Shown piece by piece: positions 8,547 through 17,106 of a stretch of 64,000 nt of DNA. Below the pieces are notes generated by a model that saw only the letters and a program-made list of their open reading frames with translations, made no database searches and was not told where the DNA came from. The stretch is taken from contig NZ_CP138921.1 in the NCBI RefSeq assembly GCF_047124445.1, positions 248,001 through 312,000 of the forward strand. The letters run 5' to 3'. Position 1 is the first letter of the stretch, and every line of letters begins with the position of its first letter. Position numbers and translations under genes: made by a program. The DNA comes from Shimia sp047124445. GTDB lineage: Bacteria; Pseudomonadota; Alphaproteobacteria; Rhodobacterales; Rhodobacteraceae.

Positions 8547-10142
8547 ATGTCTTATTTCAGAAAACTGATGGCGACCGCTGCTATGGGCGTCGCGGTGGGT
8601 GTGACCGCCCTGCCAGCGTTTGCAGAAACCCCGGCCAATATGCTGGTGATCGCCAACCGTATCGATGACATCACCACGCTGGACCCGGCGCAGAGCTTTG
8701 AATTTGCGGGCTCGGACGTGTTGCGCAACGTCTATGGCAAGCTGGTCAACTTTGACCCGAAGAATCTGGACGCGGGCTATCAGCCGGATCTGGCCGAAAG
8801 CTGGACAGTGTCCGAAGACGGCAAAACCATCACTTTCACCATGCGTGAAGGTGTGAAGTTCCACTCGGGTAACCCCGTGCGCGCCGAAGACGTGGCCTTC
8901 TCGTTGAAGCGTGTTGTGCTGCTAAACAAAACCCCGTCGTTCATCATCACCCAGTTTGGCTTCACCCCGGAAAATGTGGATGAAACCATTGTGGTTGACG
9001 GCAACACAGTGTCGATCACCACCGACAAGCGTTACGCGACCTCCTTTGTTCTGAACTGCCTGACCGCGACCATCGGCGGCGTTGTCGACAAAGAACTGGT
9101 CATGGCCAACGAAGTTGACGGCGACATGGGCAACACCTGGCTGGCCACCAACTCGGCAGGCTCCGGCCCTTACAGCCTGGCCAGCTGGAAGCCGAAGGAA
9201 AGCGTCACGCTGAACGCCAATGCGGACTACTACGGTGGCGAACCTGCGATGAAACGCGTGATCGTGCGTCACGTGCAGGAATCGGCCACTCAGCGTTTGA
9301 TGCTGGAACGCGGTGACATCGACGTGGCCCGTGACCTGAACCCGTCGGACGTTGAAGGCGTGCGCGCGGCGGAAGGTGTGGAAATCCTGGAAGAGATGCG
9401 CGGCCGTCTGATGTACATCGCCGCCAGTCAGAAACACCCAGAACTGTCCAAGCCCGAGGTCCGTCAGGCGCTGAAGTATCTGATCGATTATGAGGGCATG
9501 CAGAACAGCTTCCTCAAAGGGGCTTATGTTACCCACCAGAACTTCCTGCCAAAAACCTATCTGGGTGCGGTGGATGAGAACCCGTTCTCTCTGGATCTGG
9601 ACAAGGCCAAGGCCCTGCTGGCGGAAGCTGGCGTGGACGGAATGGAACTGACCATCGGTGTGCGTGAGGCGCAGGAACGTCTGGAAATCGCTCAGTCGCT
9701 GCAAAACACCTTCGGTCAGGCAGGCATCACCGTGAACCTTGAGGTGGGCACCGGCAAACAGATCCTAGGCAAATATCGCGCCCGTGAACTGGACATCTAT
9801 CTGGGTGCCTGGGGGCCGGATTATCCGGATCCTCACACCAACGCAGGCACCTTTGCCTATAATCCTGACAACTCGGATGCGGCTAATGCCACCGGCCTTC
9901 TAGCCTGGCGCAACAGCTGGGACACCGGTGGCCTGACCGAAAAAACCGCCGCTGCGGTTGTTGAGGGTGACCGTTCCAAACGTGACGAGATGTACCAGGG
10001 CATTCAGGCACAGTTCCGCGACACCTCGCCATTTGCCGTGATGTTCCAGAAAGTTGAGCAGGCCGGTGTTGCAGAAAACATCGAAGGTCTGAACCTTGGC
10101 GGCGCGATCACCGCAGTGTCTTACTGGACCGTGACCAAGTAA
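8547..10142 (+). CDS. Peptide ABC transporter substrate-binding protein
   Basis: A 531-residue periplasmic binding protein of family SBP_bac_5 (DppA/OppA type). The signal peptide is MSYFRKLMATAAMGVAVGVT up to AFA. Family landmarks include DDITTLDPAQSFEF, LAESWTVSEDGKTITFTMREGVKFHSG and AEDVAFSLKRV. The ATG follows CAGGAGAAT. It delivers dipeptides or oligopeptides to the permease pair encoded downstream. A strong palindrome directly after the stop suggests it is made in excess over the membrane parts. True ligand specificity cannot be read from the sequence. Confidence 0.94.
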   Translation: MSYFRKLMATAAMGVAVGVTALPAFAETPANMLVIANRIDDITTLDPAQSFEFAGSDVLRNVYGKLVNFDPKNLDAGYQPDLAESWTVSEDGKTITFTMREGVKFHSGNPVRAEDVAFSLKRVVLLNKTPSFIITQFGFTPENVDETIVVDGNTVSITTDKRYATSFVLNCLTATIGGVVDKELVMANEVDGDMGNTWLATNSAGSGPYSLASWKPKESVTLNANADYYGGEPAMKRVIVRHVQESATQRLMLERGDIDVARDLNPSDVEGVRAAEGVEILEEMRGRLMYIAASQKHPELSKPEVRQALKYLIDYEGMQNSFLKGAYVTHQNFLPKTYLGAVDENPFSLDLDKAKALLAEAGVDGMELTIGVREAQERLEIAQSLQNTFGQAGITVNLEVGTGKQILGKYRARELDIYLGAWGPDYPDPHTNAGTFAYNPDNSDAANATGLLAWRNSWDTGGLTEKTAAAVVEGDRSKRDEMYQGIQAQFRDTSPFAVMFQKVEQAGVAENIEGLNLGGAITAVSYWTVTK

Positions 10143-10143
10143 G

Positions 10144-11202
10144 ATGCGGGCGCAACGTACCTTCGTGAAGAGGCAGCCGCGGCTGCCTCTTCCTCCTTGG
10201 GGCCGAGGGTTGGTTATCACTCTCTTTTCCATTTCCATCACCATGTTGGGTCTGCTGCTGGTCACCTTTCTGATCGGTCGCGTGATGCCCATTGACCCTG
10301 TTCTGGCTGTTGTCGGCGAACGAGCAAGCCAGGAACAATATGATGCGGTCTTCAAAGACCTCGGGCTGGATAAGCCCCTCATTGTACAGTTTTTCTACTA
10401 TGTCTCGGATGTGCTGCGCGGCGATTTTGGCCAGTCCTTGCTGACGGCCCGCCCGGTTGCCGATGACATTGCCCGTGTGTTCCCTGCAACTTTTGAACTG
10501 GCCACGATCGGCATCCTGCTGGGCTGCATCCTTGGCGTGCCGCTGGGCGTGATCGCCGCCGTGCGCCGTGGGTCCTGGATCGATCAGATCGCCCGTGTTG
10601 TCGCGCTGGTGGGCTACTCCATGCCGATCTTCTGGCTGGGCCTGATGGGGCTGCTGCTGTTTTACGGCATCCTTGGTTGGGTCGGCGGACCGGGCCGTCA
10701 GGGGATTTTCTATGAGGATATGATCCCCTCTGTGACCGGTATGATCCTGATCGACTCGGCACTGGCCGGGGATTGGGGCGCGTTTTGGGATGCGTTTTCC
10801 CATATTATCCTGCCCGCTTCACTGCTGGGGTATTACAGCCTTGCCTACATCAGCCGGATGACACGGTCGTTCATGCTGGAACAGCTCTCGGCCGAATATG
10901 TCACCACCGCGCGCGTCAAAGGCATGAGCGAATGGTCGGTGATCTGGGGCCATGCGTTCAAGAACATCCGGGTGCAGCTGATCACCGTGATCGCGCTCTC
11001 CTACGCAAACTTGCTGGAAGGCTCGGTGCTGACTGAGATCATCTTCAGCTGGCCGGGCATCGGCAGCTACATCACCACGGCGCTGCTGTCGGCGGATATG
11101 AATGCGGTTCTGGGCGGTACGGTTGTGGTGGGTCTGGTGTTCATCTGTCTGAACGTCTTCTCCGACCTTCTTTATAAATTCTTCGATCCGAGGTCCAAAT
11201 GA
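10144..11202 (+). CDS. Peptide ABC transporter permease, DppB type
   Basis: A 352-residue inner-membrane permease with six predicted helices and the BPD_transp_1 loop EYVTTARVKGMSEWSVIWGHAFKN, which contacts the ATPase. Family members normally begin close to the first helix (here ITLFSISITMLGLLLVTFLIG). The first 20 or so residues from the ATG at 10144 are atypical and are encoded by the palindrome at 10167-10192. TTG at 10210 or ATG at 10243 are therefore credible true starts. An insertion near residues 180-205 (GGPGRQGIFYEDMI) matches members of this family with long periplasmic loops. Confidence 0.9.
   Translation: MRAQRTFVKRQPRLPLPPWGRGLVITLFSISITMLGLLLVTFLIGRVMPIDPVLAVVGERASQEQYDAVFKDLGLDKPLIVQFFYYVSDVLRGDFGQSLLTARPVADDIARVFPATFELATIGILLGCILGVPLGVIAAVRRGSWIDQIARVVALVGYSMPIFWLGLMGLLLFYGILGWVGGPGRQGIFYEDMIPSVTGMILIDSALAGDWGAFWDAFSHIILPASLLGYYSLAYISRMTRSFMLEQLSAEYVTTARVKGMSEWSVIWGHAFKNIRVQLITVIALSYANLLEGSVLTEIIFSWPGIGSYITTALLSADMNAVLGGTVVVGLVFICLNVFSDLLYKFFDPRSK
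10167..10192. promoter_or_regulatory. Perfect 26-bp palindrome after the binding-protein gene
   Basis: GAAGAGGCAGCC (10167-10178), central GC, then GGCTGCCTCTTC (10181-10192). It would form a very stable RNA hairpin 25 bases after the binding-protein stop. Such stem-loops commonly protect the upstream message or partly stop transcription, giving more binding protein than permease. No T run follows, so full termination is unlikely. Confidence 0.75.
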
Positions 11203-12116
11203 GCAGTCAAGCATCCTCTTTGCACGCCTGGCTGACGTCTGAGACCCCGACGTCGCGTCGGCAGGCCCGCTGGGCCGCCGTTTACAAGGGCTGGCAGTCG
11301 CTGAAGGCAAACCATATGGCGATGGCGGGCCTGGCGATCATCATTGCGCTGATCACAATCGCCGCCTTGGCCCCATGGATTGCGCCACATGATCCCTTTG
11401 TGCAGGATCTGGGCAACCGGTTGCAGCCCCTTGGCACCGAAGGGCATGTTCTGGGCACCGACAGTCTGGGTCGTGATATCCTAAGCCGGTTGATCTACGG
11501 TGCGCGGATCACGCTTTACATCGTGGCGCTGGTAGCGCTGATTGCGCCCATCGTCGGGCTGCTGGTTGGCACCATTTCGGGCTATGCCGGGGGCGTGGTG
11601 GATCTGGTGATGATGCGCATCACGGATATCTTCCTGGCCTTTCCCCGTTTGGTTCTGGCGCTGGCCTTTGTGGCCGCATTGGGCGCAGGGATTGAAAACG
11701 CTGTTCTGGCGATCAGCCTCACCGCCTGGCCGCCTTATGCCCGGATGGCACGGGCGGAAACCCTGACCATTCGCGGATCAGACTATATCAGCGCGATCCG
11801 TCTTCAGGGGGCTGGCCCGTTGCGGATCATCACCAAACACATCTGGCCGCTTTGTATTTCGTCGCTGATCGTACGGGTCACGCTGGACATGGCCGGGATC
11901 ATTCTGGCCGCCGCGGGCCTCGGCTTTTTGGGGCTTGGTGCACAACCGCCCAGCCCGGAATGGGGCGCCATGATTTCCGAGGGGCGTCGGTTCCTTCTGG
12001 ATCATTGGTGGGTCGCCACCATGCCTGGCCTTGCCATTTTCACCGTGTCGCTGGCGTTCAACTTGTTGGGGGATGGCCTGCGCGACGTGCTGGACCCGAA
12101 GGATAGCAGCTCATGA
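11199..12116 (+). CDS. Peptide ABC transporter permease, DppC type
   Basis: A 305-residue second permease subunit. It has the N-terminal oppC-like segment (WQSLKANHMAMAGLAIIIALITIAALAPWIAPHDPF), then GTDSLGRDILSRLIYGARITL and the ATPase-contact loop DYISAIRLQGAGPLRIITKHIWP. Six helices are expected. It overlaps the previous gene by four bases (ATGA) and the next likewise, so the importer subunits are coupled in translation. It pairs with the DppB-type subunit to form the channel. Confidence 0.93.
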   Translation: MSSQASSLHAWLTSETPTSRRQARWAAVYKGWQSLKANHMAMAGLAIIIALITIAALAPWIAPHDPFVQDLGNRLQPLGTEGHVLGTDSLGRDILSRLIYGARITLYIVALVALIAPIVGLLVGTISGYAGGVVDLVMMRITDIFLAFPRLVLALAFVAALGAGIENAVLAISLTAWPPYARMARAETLTIRGSDYISAIRLQGAGPLRIITKHIWPLCISSLIVRVTLDMAGIILAAAGLGFLGLGAQPPSPEWGAMISEGRRFLLDHWWVATMPGLAIFTVSLAFNLLGDGLRDVLDPKDSSS

Positions 12117-12970
12117 CCACGCTACTTGATGTTAAAAACCTCTGGGTAAAATTCCCGACCCGCAACGGTGTCTTTGATGCGGTGCGCGGTGTCAGCTTCT
12201 CGCTGGGCAAGGAACGGTTGGGGATTGTCGGCGAGAGCGGCTCGGGCAAATCCATGACCGGGCGGGCCATCCTGCAGTTGATCCGCAAACCCGGCATGAT
12301 CGAGGCCGATCACATTGCGCTGCATGATCAGAACCTGCTGGATCTGAGCGAAAAGCAGATGCGCAGTGTGCGTGGCAAACAGATCTCAATGGTGATGCAG
12401 GACCCCAAGTTTTCGCTGAACCCGGTGCTGACTGTGGGTGATCAGATTGTGGAAGCCTACCGGCTGCATAACAAAGCCAGCAAAGCCGAGGCCCGCGCCA
12501 AAGCGCTGGAGATGTTGGAGGCGGTTTCGATCCGGGATCCTGAACGGGTGATGAAGGCCTATCCGCATGAGTTGTCGGGTGGCATGGGGCAGCGTATCAT
12601 GATTGCCATGATGCTGATCCCGAACCCGGAAATCCTGATTGCGGATGAACCGACATCGGCCCTGGATGTGTCGGTGCAGGGGCAGGTGCTGTCGATCATG
12701 GATCGGCTGGTCAAGGAGCGTGGCATGGGGCTGATCTTCATCAGCCACGACTTGAACCTTGTGTCGCAATTCTGTGACCGGGTGCTGATCATGTATGCCG
12801 GACGCGTGGTTGAGGTCTGTCAGGCGGACAAATTACATGAGGCCAAACACCCCTATACTCAGGGGCTGCTTGGCTCCTTGCCTAAATTTGACGCACCACG
12901 TCCACGGCTGGAGGTTCTGAACCGAGATCCAGCCTGGCGTGATGCCCCCAGCGTGGAGAGCACATCATGA
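12113..12970 (+). CDS. Peptide ABC transporter ATP-binding protein, DppD type
   Basis: A 285-residue ATPase. The Walker A motif is GESGSGKSM near residue 40, the Q-loop is MVMQDPKFSLNPVLTVG, and the Walker B is ILIADEPTSALDV. The signature LSGGMGQRIMIAM is a variant of LSGGQ, as is usual in DppD proteins (SGGMRQR). The C-terminal oligopeptide-transporter extension (HPYTQGLLGSLPKFD) confirms the peptide/nickel subfamily. It likely heterodimerises with the next gene product. Confidence 0.93.
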   Translation: MTTLLDVKNLWVKFPTRNGVFDAVRGVSFSLGKERLGIVGESGSGKSMTGRAILQLIRKPGMIEADHIALHDQNLLDLSEKQMRSVRGKQISMVMQDPKFSLNPVLTVGDQIVEAYRLHNKASKAEARAKALEMLEAVSIRDPERVMKAYPHELSGGMGQRIMIAMMLIPNPEILIADEPTSALDVSVQGQVLSIMDRLVKERGMGLIFISHDLNLVSQFCDRVLIMYAGRVVEVCQADKLHEAKHPYTQGLLGSLPKFDAPRPRLEVLNRDPAWRDAPSVESTS

Positions 12971-13722
12971 AAAACGCGTTGGAGATCAAGGATCTGAGTG
13001 TTTACTTCGGTGATCATCATGACCTGTTTCAAGCGGTGAAATCGGCCAGCTTTACGGTGGAGCAGGGCAGCAGCTTTGGGTTGGTCGGCGAAAGCGGGTC
13101 GGGCAAGTCGACGATCTTGAAGGCGCTGACAGGTCTTGCCCCTCAGTGGGAGGGAGAAATGACGGTTGCCGGGCAGCCGCTGGACCTGAATCGGGATCGT
13201 AGCTTCTATAAGACCGTGCAGATGGTGTTCCAGGACCCCTATGCCTCGCTGCATCCGCGGCAATCGGTGGATCAGGTGCTGTCTGAAACGCTGAAGCTGC
13301 ACGGGTTCAGCGAGATCAATGACCGCATCGAAGCGCTGCTAAAGGATGTTGGGCTGGGCCCGGCGTTCCGGTTCCGCTATCCACACCAGTTGTCGGGTGG
13401 CCAACGCCAGCGGGTGGCGATTGCTCGGGCCTTGGCCTCGGAGCCGAAGATCCTCTTGCTGGATGAACCGACCTCGGCGCTGGATGTGTCGGTGCAGGCT
13501 GAGATTCTGAACCTGCTGAGCGATTTGCGCGCCGAACATGGGCTGACCTTTGTGATGGTGTCTCACGATCTGGCGGTGGTGTCGCATATGTGTGATCAGA
13601 TCGCAGTGATGCGCAATGGCGAGATTGTCGAGATCACCAGCATCGACGACATGCGTGCCGGAAACACCGCGCATGATTACACCAGCCAATTGCTCCATGC
13701 CTCGGTCAACCGCGTTGCCTGA
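12967..13722 (+). CDS. Peptide ABC transporter ATP-binding protein, DppF type
   Basis: A 251-residue ATPase with Walker A GESGSGKST, Q-loop MVFQDPYASLHPRQSVDQ, a perfect LSGGQRQRVAIARAL signature and Walker B ILLLDEPTSALDV. It is shorter than typical DppF (about 320) and largely lacks the C-terminal extension, ending at YTSQLLHASVNRVA. It is the last gene of the importer operon, overlaps the preceding gene by four bases, and is followed by a terminator. Confidence 0.92.
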   Translation: MKNALEIKDLSVYFGDHHDLFQAVKSASFTVEQGSSFGLVGESGSGKSTILKALTGLAPQWEGEMTVAGQPLDLNRDRSFYKTVQMVFQDPYASLHPRQSVDQVLSETLKLHGFSEINDRIEALLKDVGLGPAFRFRYPHQLSGGQRQRVAIARALASEPKILLLDEPTSALDVSVQAEILNLLSDLRAEHGLTFVMVSHDLAVVSHMCDQIAVMRNGEIVEITSIDDMRAGNTAHDYTSQLLHASVNRVA

Positions 13723-13738
13723 GTGATTTGAAATTGCA

Positions 13739-13780
13739 AAAAACCAAGAGGCCGCAGGTGCTATACTGCGGCCCTTTGCA
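13739..13780 (+). terminator. Terminator of the peptide-importer operon
   Basis: GGCCGCAG (13750-13757) pairs with CTGCGGCC (13766-13773) around an 8-base loop. AAAAAACC precedes and CTTTGCAGTTTTT follows. It lies 16 bases after the last stop. The A-rich left flank means it may also serve the minus-strand tonB gene. Confidence 0.75.
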
Positions 13781-13997
13781 GTTTTTGGTGGGAGCGCACC
13801 GCTCCAACGCAACCGACTGGTGGCCAAGGCAGGTTGTGAGCTCGATGGGCGTGACTGGCGCCTTTCGCTCTTACGAGGCTGCCTTGAAGGCAATCGGAAA
13901 CGTAACTTTTGGGCCTGACCAAACTTTAGGCTGAGCCCTGCTGTCGCTCTCGCGGAGTTGCACCAATTTTCTGCGGAATAACGGCCGTGTCGCTGGC

Positions 13998-15083
13998 CTA
14001 GCGCGAGCTGTACATGAAGGACAGCGCGCGACTTGTGCCATTGGGCGGGATCGGGAAGGGCACGGCGCTTTGGATTTGGGCGCGGGCAGCGCGGTTGATG
14101 TCGGAGTTGCCGGAGCTGTCGATGATCTCTACCCAGTTGAGAGAACCGTCCGGGTTAATTTCAAAATACACGCGGGCAAAGCCTTTGGCTTTGACATGAA
14201 CGGGTCGGGTGCGGTTGAGGTGGACCAGCACGCGGCCTGCGTAATTGGTGGTGTCCGAATTGCCGGGGCCGCGTGAGTTTGCGGCGGAGCCGGACTGGAT
14301 GCCAAAGCCGCCGACAGAAGCTTGCGCACCTTCTCTGCGGAAGGCTTCCAAAGGCGATTCAAGGGTTTGGGACGGGTTGCGCAGGTTGTCAAAACCGTTG
14401 CGGAGGCCGGGGAACAGGGGCTGTGGGGCGGTTTCCGCCGTGTTGTCTTCCGGCTCTGCGGTGATTTCTGGCTCAGAGAGTGGCGTGACAGGCACGATGG
14501 GTGTCAGACTTTCCGGCAGGGACGCGATGACTTCTTGCTCCGGCGCTACGGGCGGCTCGATCTCGGTTTCGGGGCTTGGTGCTGTTTCAGGTGTGTCCGT
14601 TTCCTGAAGCTCTGTGTCTGTGCCGAGCGAAGCTGGCGTGTTGTCTTGAGGCGGCACAGGAGTCACATCGTCTGGAGCCGAGGTCGGCTCGGTGATGTCC
14701 GGTTCGGGGGTAAAATCGCCTTGGTTACCGGCAAGAGGCACCGGCTCGACAGTTTGGGCTGTGCCGGTGTCCGGCGCGTAGGTGTCTTGCGGGTTTTCGG
14801 AAGCGACCAGCACCTCGGTGTCCGGTACGTCTGCCTCAGTCGGGGGCTGGACCGGCGCGACCGTTTCTGGCTGTTCCGGCTCTGGCAACGGGTCCGGTTC
14901 CTCAGGAGCGTCCAGTTGGTCCGCGATGTCCGCAAAGCTGTTGCCGAGCGCAACAACGTCGCTGCGCACCTCCTCTGGGGGCGGGATTCGTTCAATGCGC
15001 ACCACAAAGCCAAGACCGGTCAAGTGTAGTCCCAGGGACACCAGCAGCGCGATGGCTGCGATCAGAATGGAGCGACGGATCAC
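13998..15083 (-). CDS. TonB-family energy transducer
   Basis: A 361-residue protein with TonB architecture. One N-terminal membrane helix (ILIAAIALLVSLGLHLTGLGFV) is followed by a long Pro/Glu/Thr-rich periplasmic spacer (about residues 40-230). A C-terminal TonB domain spans about 270-361 (GFARVYFEINPDGSLNWVEIIDSSG, AVPFPIPP). It should carry proton-motive energy from ExbB/ExbD to an outer-membrane receptor, though no TonB-dependent receptor is encoded in the window. The spacer is much more acidic than the Lys-Pro spacer of E. coli TonB. It overlaps the preceding exbD by four bases. Confidence 0.85.
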   Translation of the reverse strand: MIRRSILIAAIALLVSLGLHLTGLGFVVRIERIPPPEEVRSDVVALGNSFADIADQLDAPEEPDPLPEPEQPETVAPVQPPTEADVPDTEVLVASENPQDTYAPDTGTAQTVEPVPLAGNQGDFTPEPDITEPTSAPDDVTPVPPQDNTPASLGTDTELQETDTPETAPSPETEIEPPVAPEQEVIASLPESLTPIVPVTPLSEPEITAEPEDNTAETAPQPLFPGLRNGFDNLRNPSQTLESPLEAFRREGAQASVGGFGIQSGSAANSRGPGNSDTTNYAGRVLVHLNRTRPVHVKAKGFARVYFEINPDGSLNWVEIIDSSGNSDINRAARAQIQSAVPFPIPPNGTSRALSFMYSSR

Positions 15084-15457
15084 GGCAGGGCTCGTTCTGT
15101 CACCAGGATCACAGAGGTGGCACCGGCGCGGCGCAAAGCGCCAGTCACCGCCATCAGCCGTTGCGCGGCGACGTCGCGATCCGGGACAATTCGGGTTGGT
15201 CCGGTGCTGTTGCTCTCCAAGTAAGCCTCTGGCGTCGTTTGTTGCCCGCGAAAAGTGAGGCGGCCATCGACATGTAAGACCAAGGCGTCCGGTGGCTCTC
15301 GGCCTTCAAGGTCTTGGGTTTGCACCAGTTTCAGGTCGTGATCGAGCGGTGCGGCGACGGTTCCGGCAATCAGGAAGAAAACCAACATCAAAAAGACAAT
15401 GTTGATGAGCGGAATGGTGGAGTCGCGTTTTTTGCGAATGTTGGTTTGCCGGATCAT
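15080..15457 (-). CDS. ExbD/TolR-family biopolymer transport protein (second copy)
   Basis: A 125-residue single-pass protein: short cytoplasmic N-terminus (MIRQTNIRKKRDSTIPLINI), one helix (VFLMLVFFLIAGTVAA) and a periplasmic domain. The Asp that ExbD family members usually carry in the helix (PLIDVIF) is Asn here (PLINIVF), so the proton-carrying residue appears to be missing. The paralogue just upstream retains it. The two ExbD-like proteins may form a mixed complex with one active and one structural subunit. Confidence 0.85.
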   Translation of the reverse strand: MIRQTNIRKKRDSTIPLINIVFLMLVFFLIAGTVAAPLDHDLKLVQTQDLEGREPPDALVLHVDGRLTFRGQQTTPEAYLESNSTGPTRIVPDRDVAAQRLMAVTGALRRAGATSVILVTERALP

Positions 15458-15461
15458 CCGC

Positions 15462-15827
15462 TCACTCCAGCACCAACACGTTCAGGTCATCGCGCGACCG
15501 CAAGCTTTGCAGCAGGTCCACCAGCCGCTGCGCGGTTGTGGCGTCATCCAGGCTGACCAGAACTTGGCCGGGCTCTAGCGCGGCAAGCAAGTCGTCCATT
15601 GTGGTGGGTTGCCCGTTGAGGGTCAGCCGGTCCGGGCCCAATTGGACAAAGTAACGTTGTTGCGCGCTGTCCACCGTGCCGCTGCCTTTGCGGGCGTTGC
15701 TGAGTTCGATTTCGCCAAATGTTGAAAATGTTGAAGTTAGCATGAAGAACAACAACAGCAGAAAAATCACGTCGATCAACGGCGTGAGAGCCAAAGGGCG
15801 GCGCACAAATGGCGCGAGGTTACGCAT
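15462..15827 (-). CDS. ExbD/TolR-family biopolymer transport protein (first copy)
   Basis: A 121-residue ExbD protein starting at MRNLAPFVRRPLALTPLIDV, with the essential membrane Asp in PLIDVIFLLLLFFML followed by a periplasmic domain. I placed the start at 15827, where the ATG overlaps the ExbB stop by eight bases. The longer upstream frame only reads through exbB. Canonical ExbD residues here contrast with the Asn variant in the next gene. Confidence 0.9.
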   Translation of the reverse strand: MRNLAPFVRRPLALTPLIDVIFLLLLFFMLTSTFSTFGEIELSNARKGSGTVDSAQQRYFVQLGPDRLTLNGQPTTMDDLLAALEPGQVLVSLDDATTAQRLVDLLQSLRSRDDLNVLVLE

Positions 15828-16461
15828 GGTCCTGAGCCGCCATCGGAGCGGACTGGTGGGTCTCGTGTGGCATAAGGACGGTGCGCAGAGCTTTGTCGGC
15901 AAAGACGCGCTCTCGGGACGTGCGGCTTTCGAGCCAAGACAGGATCATCGATGTCGGCATGGCTACTGCCAGTCCGACAGCGGTGGTGACCAGCGCCACC
16001 CAGATGCCGCCTGCGAGCAAGGATGGGTCCACTGCGGCGCCTGCGGTTTGCAGATTTTGAAAGGCTTCGATCATGCCCAGAACTGTGCCAAACAGGCCCA
16101 GAAGGGGCGCGAGTTGGGCTATGGTGTCCAGCAGGCGAAAGCCGCGTTCCAACCGGGCCAAGGCGAGGCCTGCTTCTGCATCCAGCCGGTCGCTCAGCGC
16201 TTGAGAGGGAGGCGTCTCCAGCGCCGTTTGGATAAACGGTGCCAGATAGCTTCGGCTTTGCAAAAGCCGCGTTTGGGCGGCTTGAGGATCACCAGCATCC
16301 CAGGCGGCGAGCGCATCGGACAGGACCTTGTGTCGCCCGACGCCGGAGGCGGCAAATTGCCAGAGTTTGTAGATGGTGACCGCAACGGTCAGCACCGACA
16401 TCACCAAGAGAATTGCCACCACTGGCCCGCCAAGGGCCACCACATCGCGCAAACCAGTCAT
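15820..16461 (-). CDS. ExbB/TolQ/MotA-family proton channel protein
   Basis: A 213-residue inner-membrane protein with three helices: residues about 8-30 (VALGGPVVAILLVMSVLTVAVTIYKLW), 105-130 (LAPLLGLFGTVLGMIEAF) and 145-172 (LLAGGIWVALVTTAVGLAVAMP). The last two hold the conserved GLFGTVLG and ALVTTAVGL signatures. It pairs with the ExbD proteins to form the stator driving TonB. It is second in the minus-strand operon, after the small exported protein, and is coupled to exbD. Confidence 0.92.
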   Translation of the reverse strand: MTGLRDVVALGGPVVAILLVMSVLTVAVTIYKLWQFAASGVGRHKVLSDALAAWDAGDPQAAQTRLLQSRSYLAPFIQTALETPPSQALSDRLDAEAGLALARLERGFRLLDTIAQLAPLLGLFGTVLGMIEAFQNLQTAGAAVDPSLLAGGIWVALVTTAVGLAVAMPTSMILSWLESRTSRERVFADKALRTVLMPHETHQSAPMAAQDHA

Positions 16462-16465
16462 TGTC

Positions 16466-16897
16466 TTATCCCAGTAGTTTTATGGTGATACGGCTGCTGA
16501 GCGTGAGCCCGTCGCTGCAAATGTCACTTTGGGCACCATTTACGGTGCAGGTGTTTGTTCCATTGATCAGGGTTTGACCAATGCCGTCACAGGTTGTGGC
16601 TGGCACGTCAAACTGGCGTACACGCGGGCGATCGGCCGGCAGGTCGCGGAAATCAAACAAGGACAGGCGCACCACTGCGCCGTCGGTGTCAAAGATCACG
16701 GTTTCAAACACGGCCTTGTCTATGGCGATGCCAGTGGCGTTGTTGGCCACAAAGGTGAACCGGCACGCGCCCTGAACATCCTGAACCGAGTTGAGTTCCA
16801 AAGACAGTTGTTTGGGGGTGGACTCCTGGGCCCACGCGGGGCTGCCCACTATGGTGGCAAGCAAGGCCGCTCCGACGCTACGCAAAAAGACGGACAT
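16466..16897 (-). CDS. Exported protein of unknown function, first gene of the tonB operon
   Basis: A 143-residue protein with a clear signal peptide (MSVFLRSVGAALLATIVGSP to AWAQ). The mature part is beta-rich with five Cys residues (QGACRFTF, ATTCDGIG, TNTCTVNG, SDICSDG) that could form disulfides in the periplasm. Its stop lies only four bases before the ExbB start, so the genes are surely co-transcribed. A periplasmic role in the Ton system is possible; I do not recognise the family by name. Confidence 0.75.
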   Translation of the reverse strand: MSVFLRSVGAALLATIVGSPAWAQESTPKQLSLELNSVQDVQGACRFTFVANNATGIAIDKAVFETVIFDTDGAVVRLSLFDFRDLPADRPRVRQFDVPATTCDGIGQTLINGTNTCTVNGAQSDICSDGLTLSSRITIKLLG

Positions 16898-17106
16898 AAC
16901 ACTCCCTATACTGCGGACGCGCGGCTCTGACTTGGCTGAGATGGTCCGGTGACTTCGACTGGTGATACCCTAGTGGATACGCAAGCGGAAGATAGGGGCA
17001 ATTGTCTTGGCGGGTTGTCGCTTGGGAATGGGGGTGACGATAAGGGCATTTTGCGTTGTGCTTCACAGAGGTTTGGGTTTTTCTGCCCACAAACAGGAGG
17101 CGCGAT

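Noticed and set aside
8922..9704. 260-residue frame opposite the peptide-binding protein
   Set aside because: Antisense shadow of a conserved gene.
13728..13934. Small frame after the peptide-importer operon
   Set aside because: It starts within and crosses a clear terminator hairpin, so transcription through it is unlikely.
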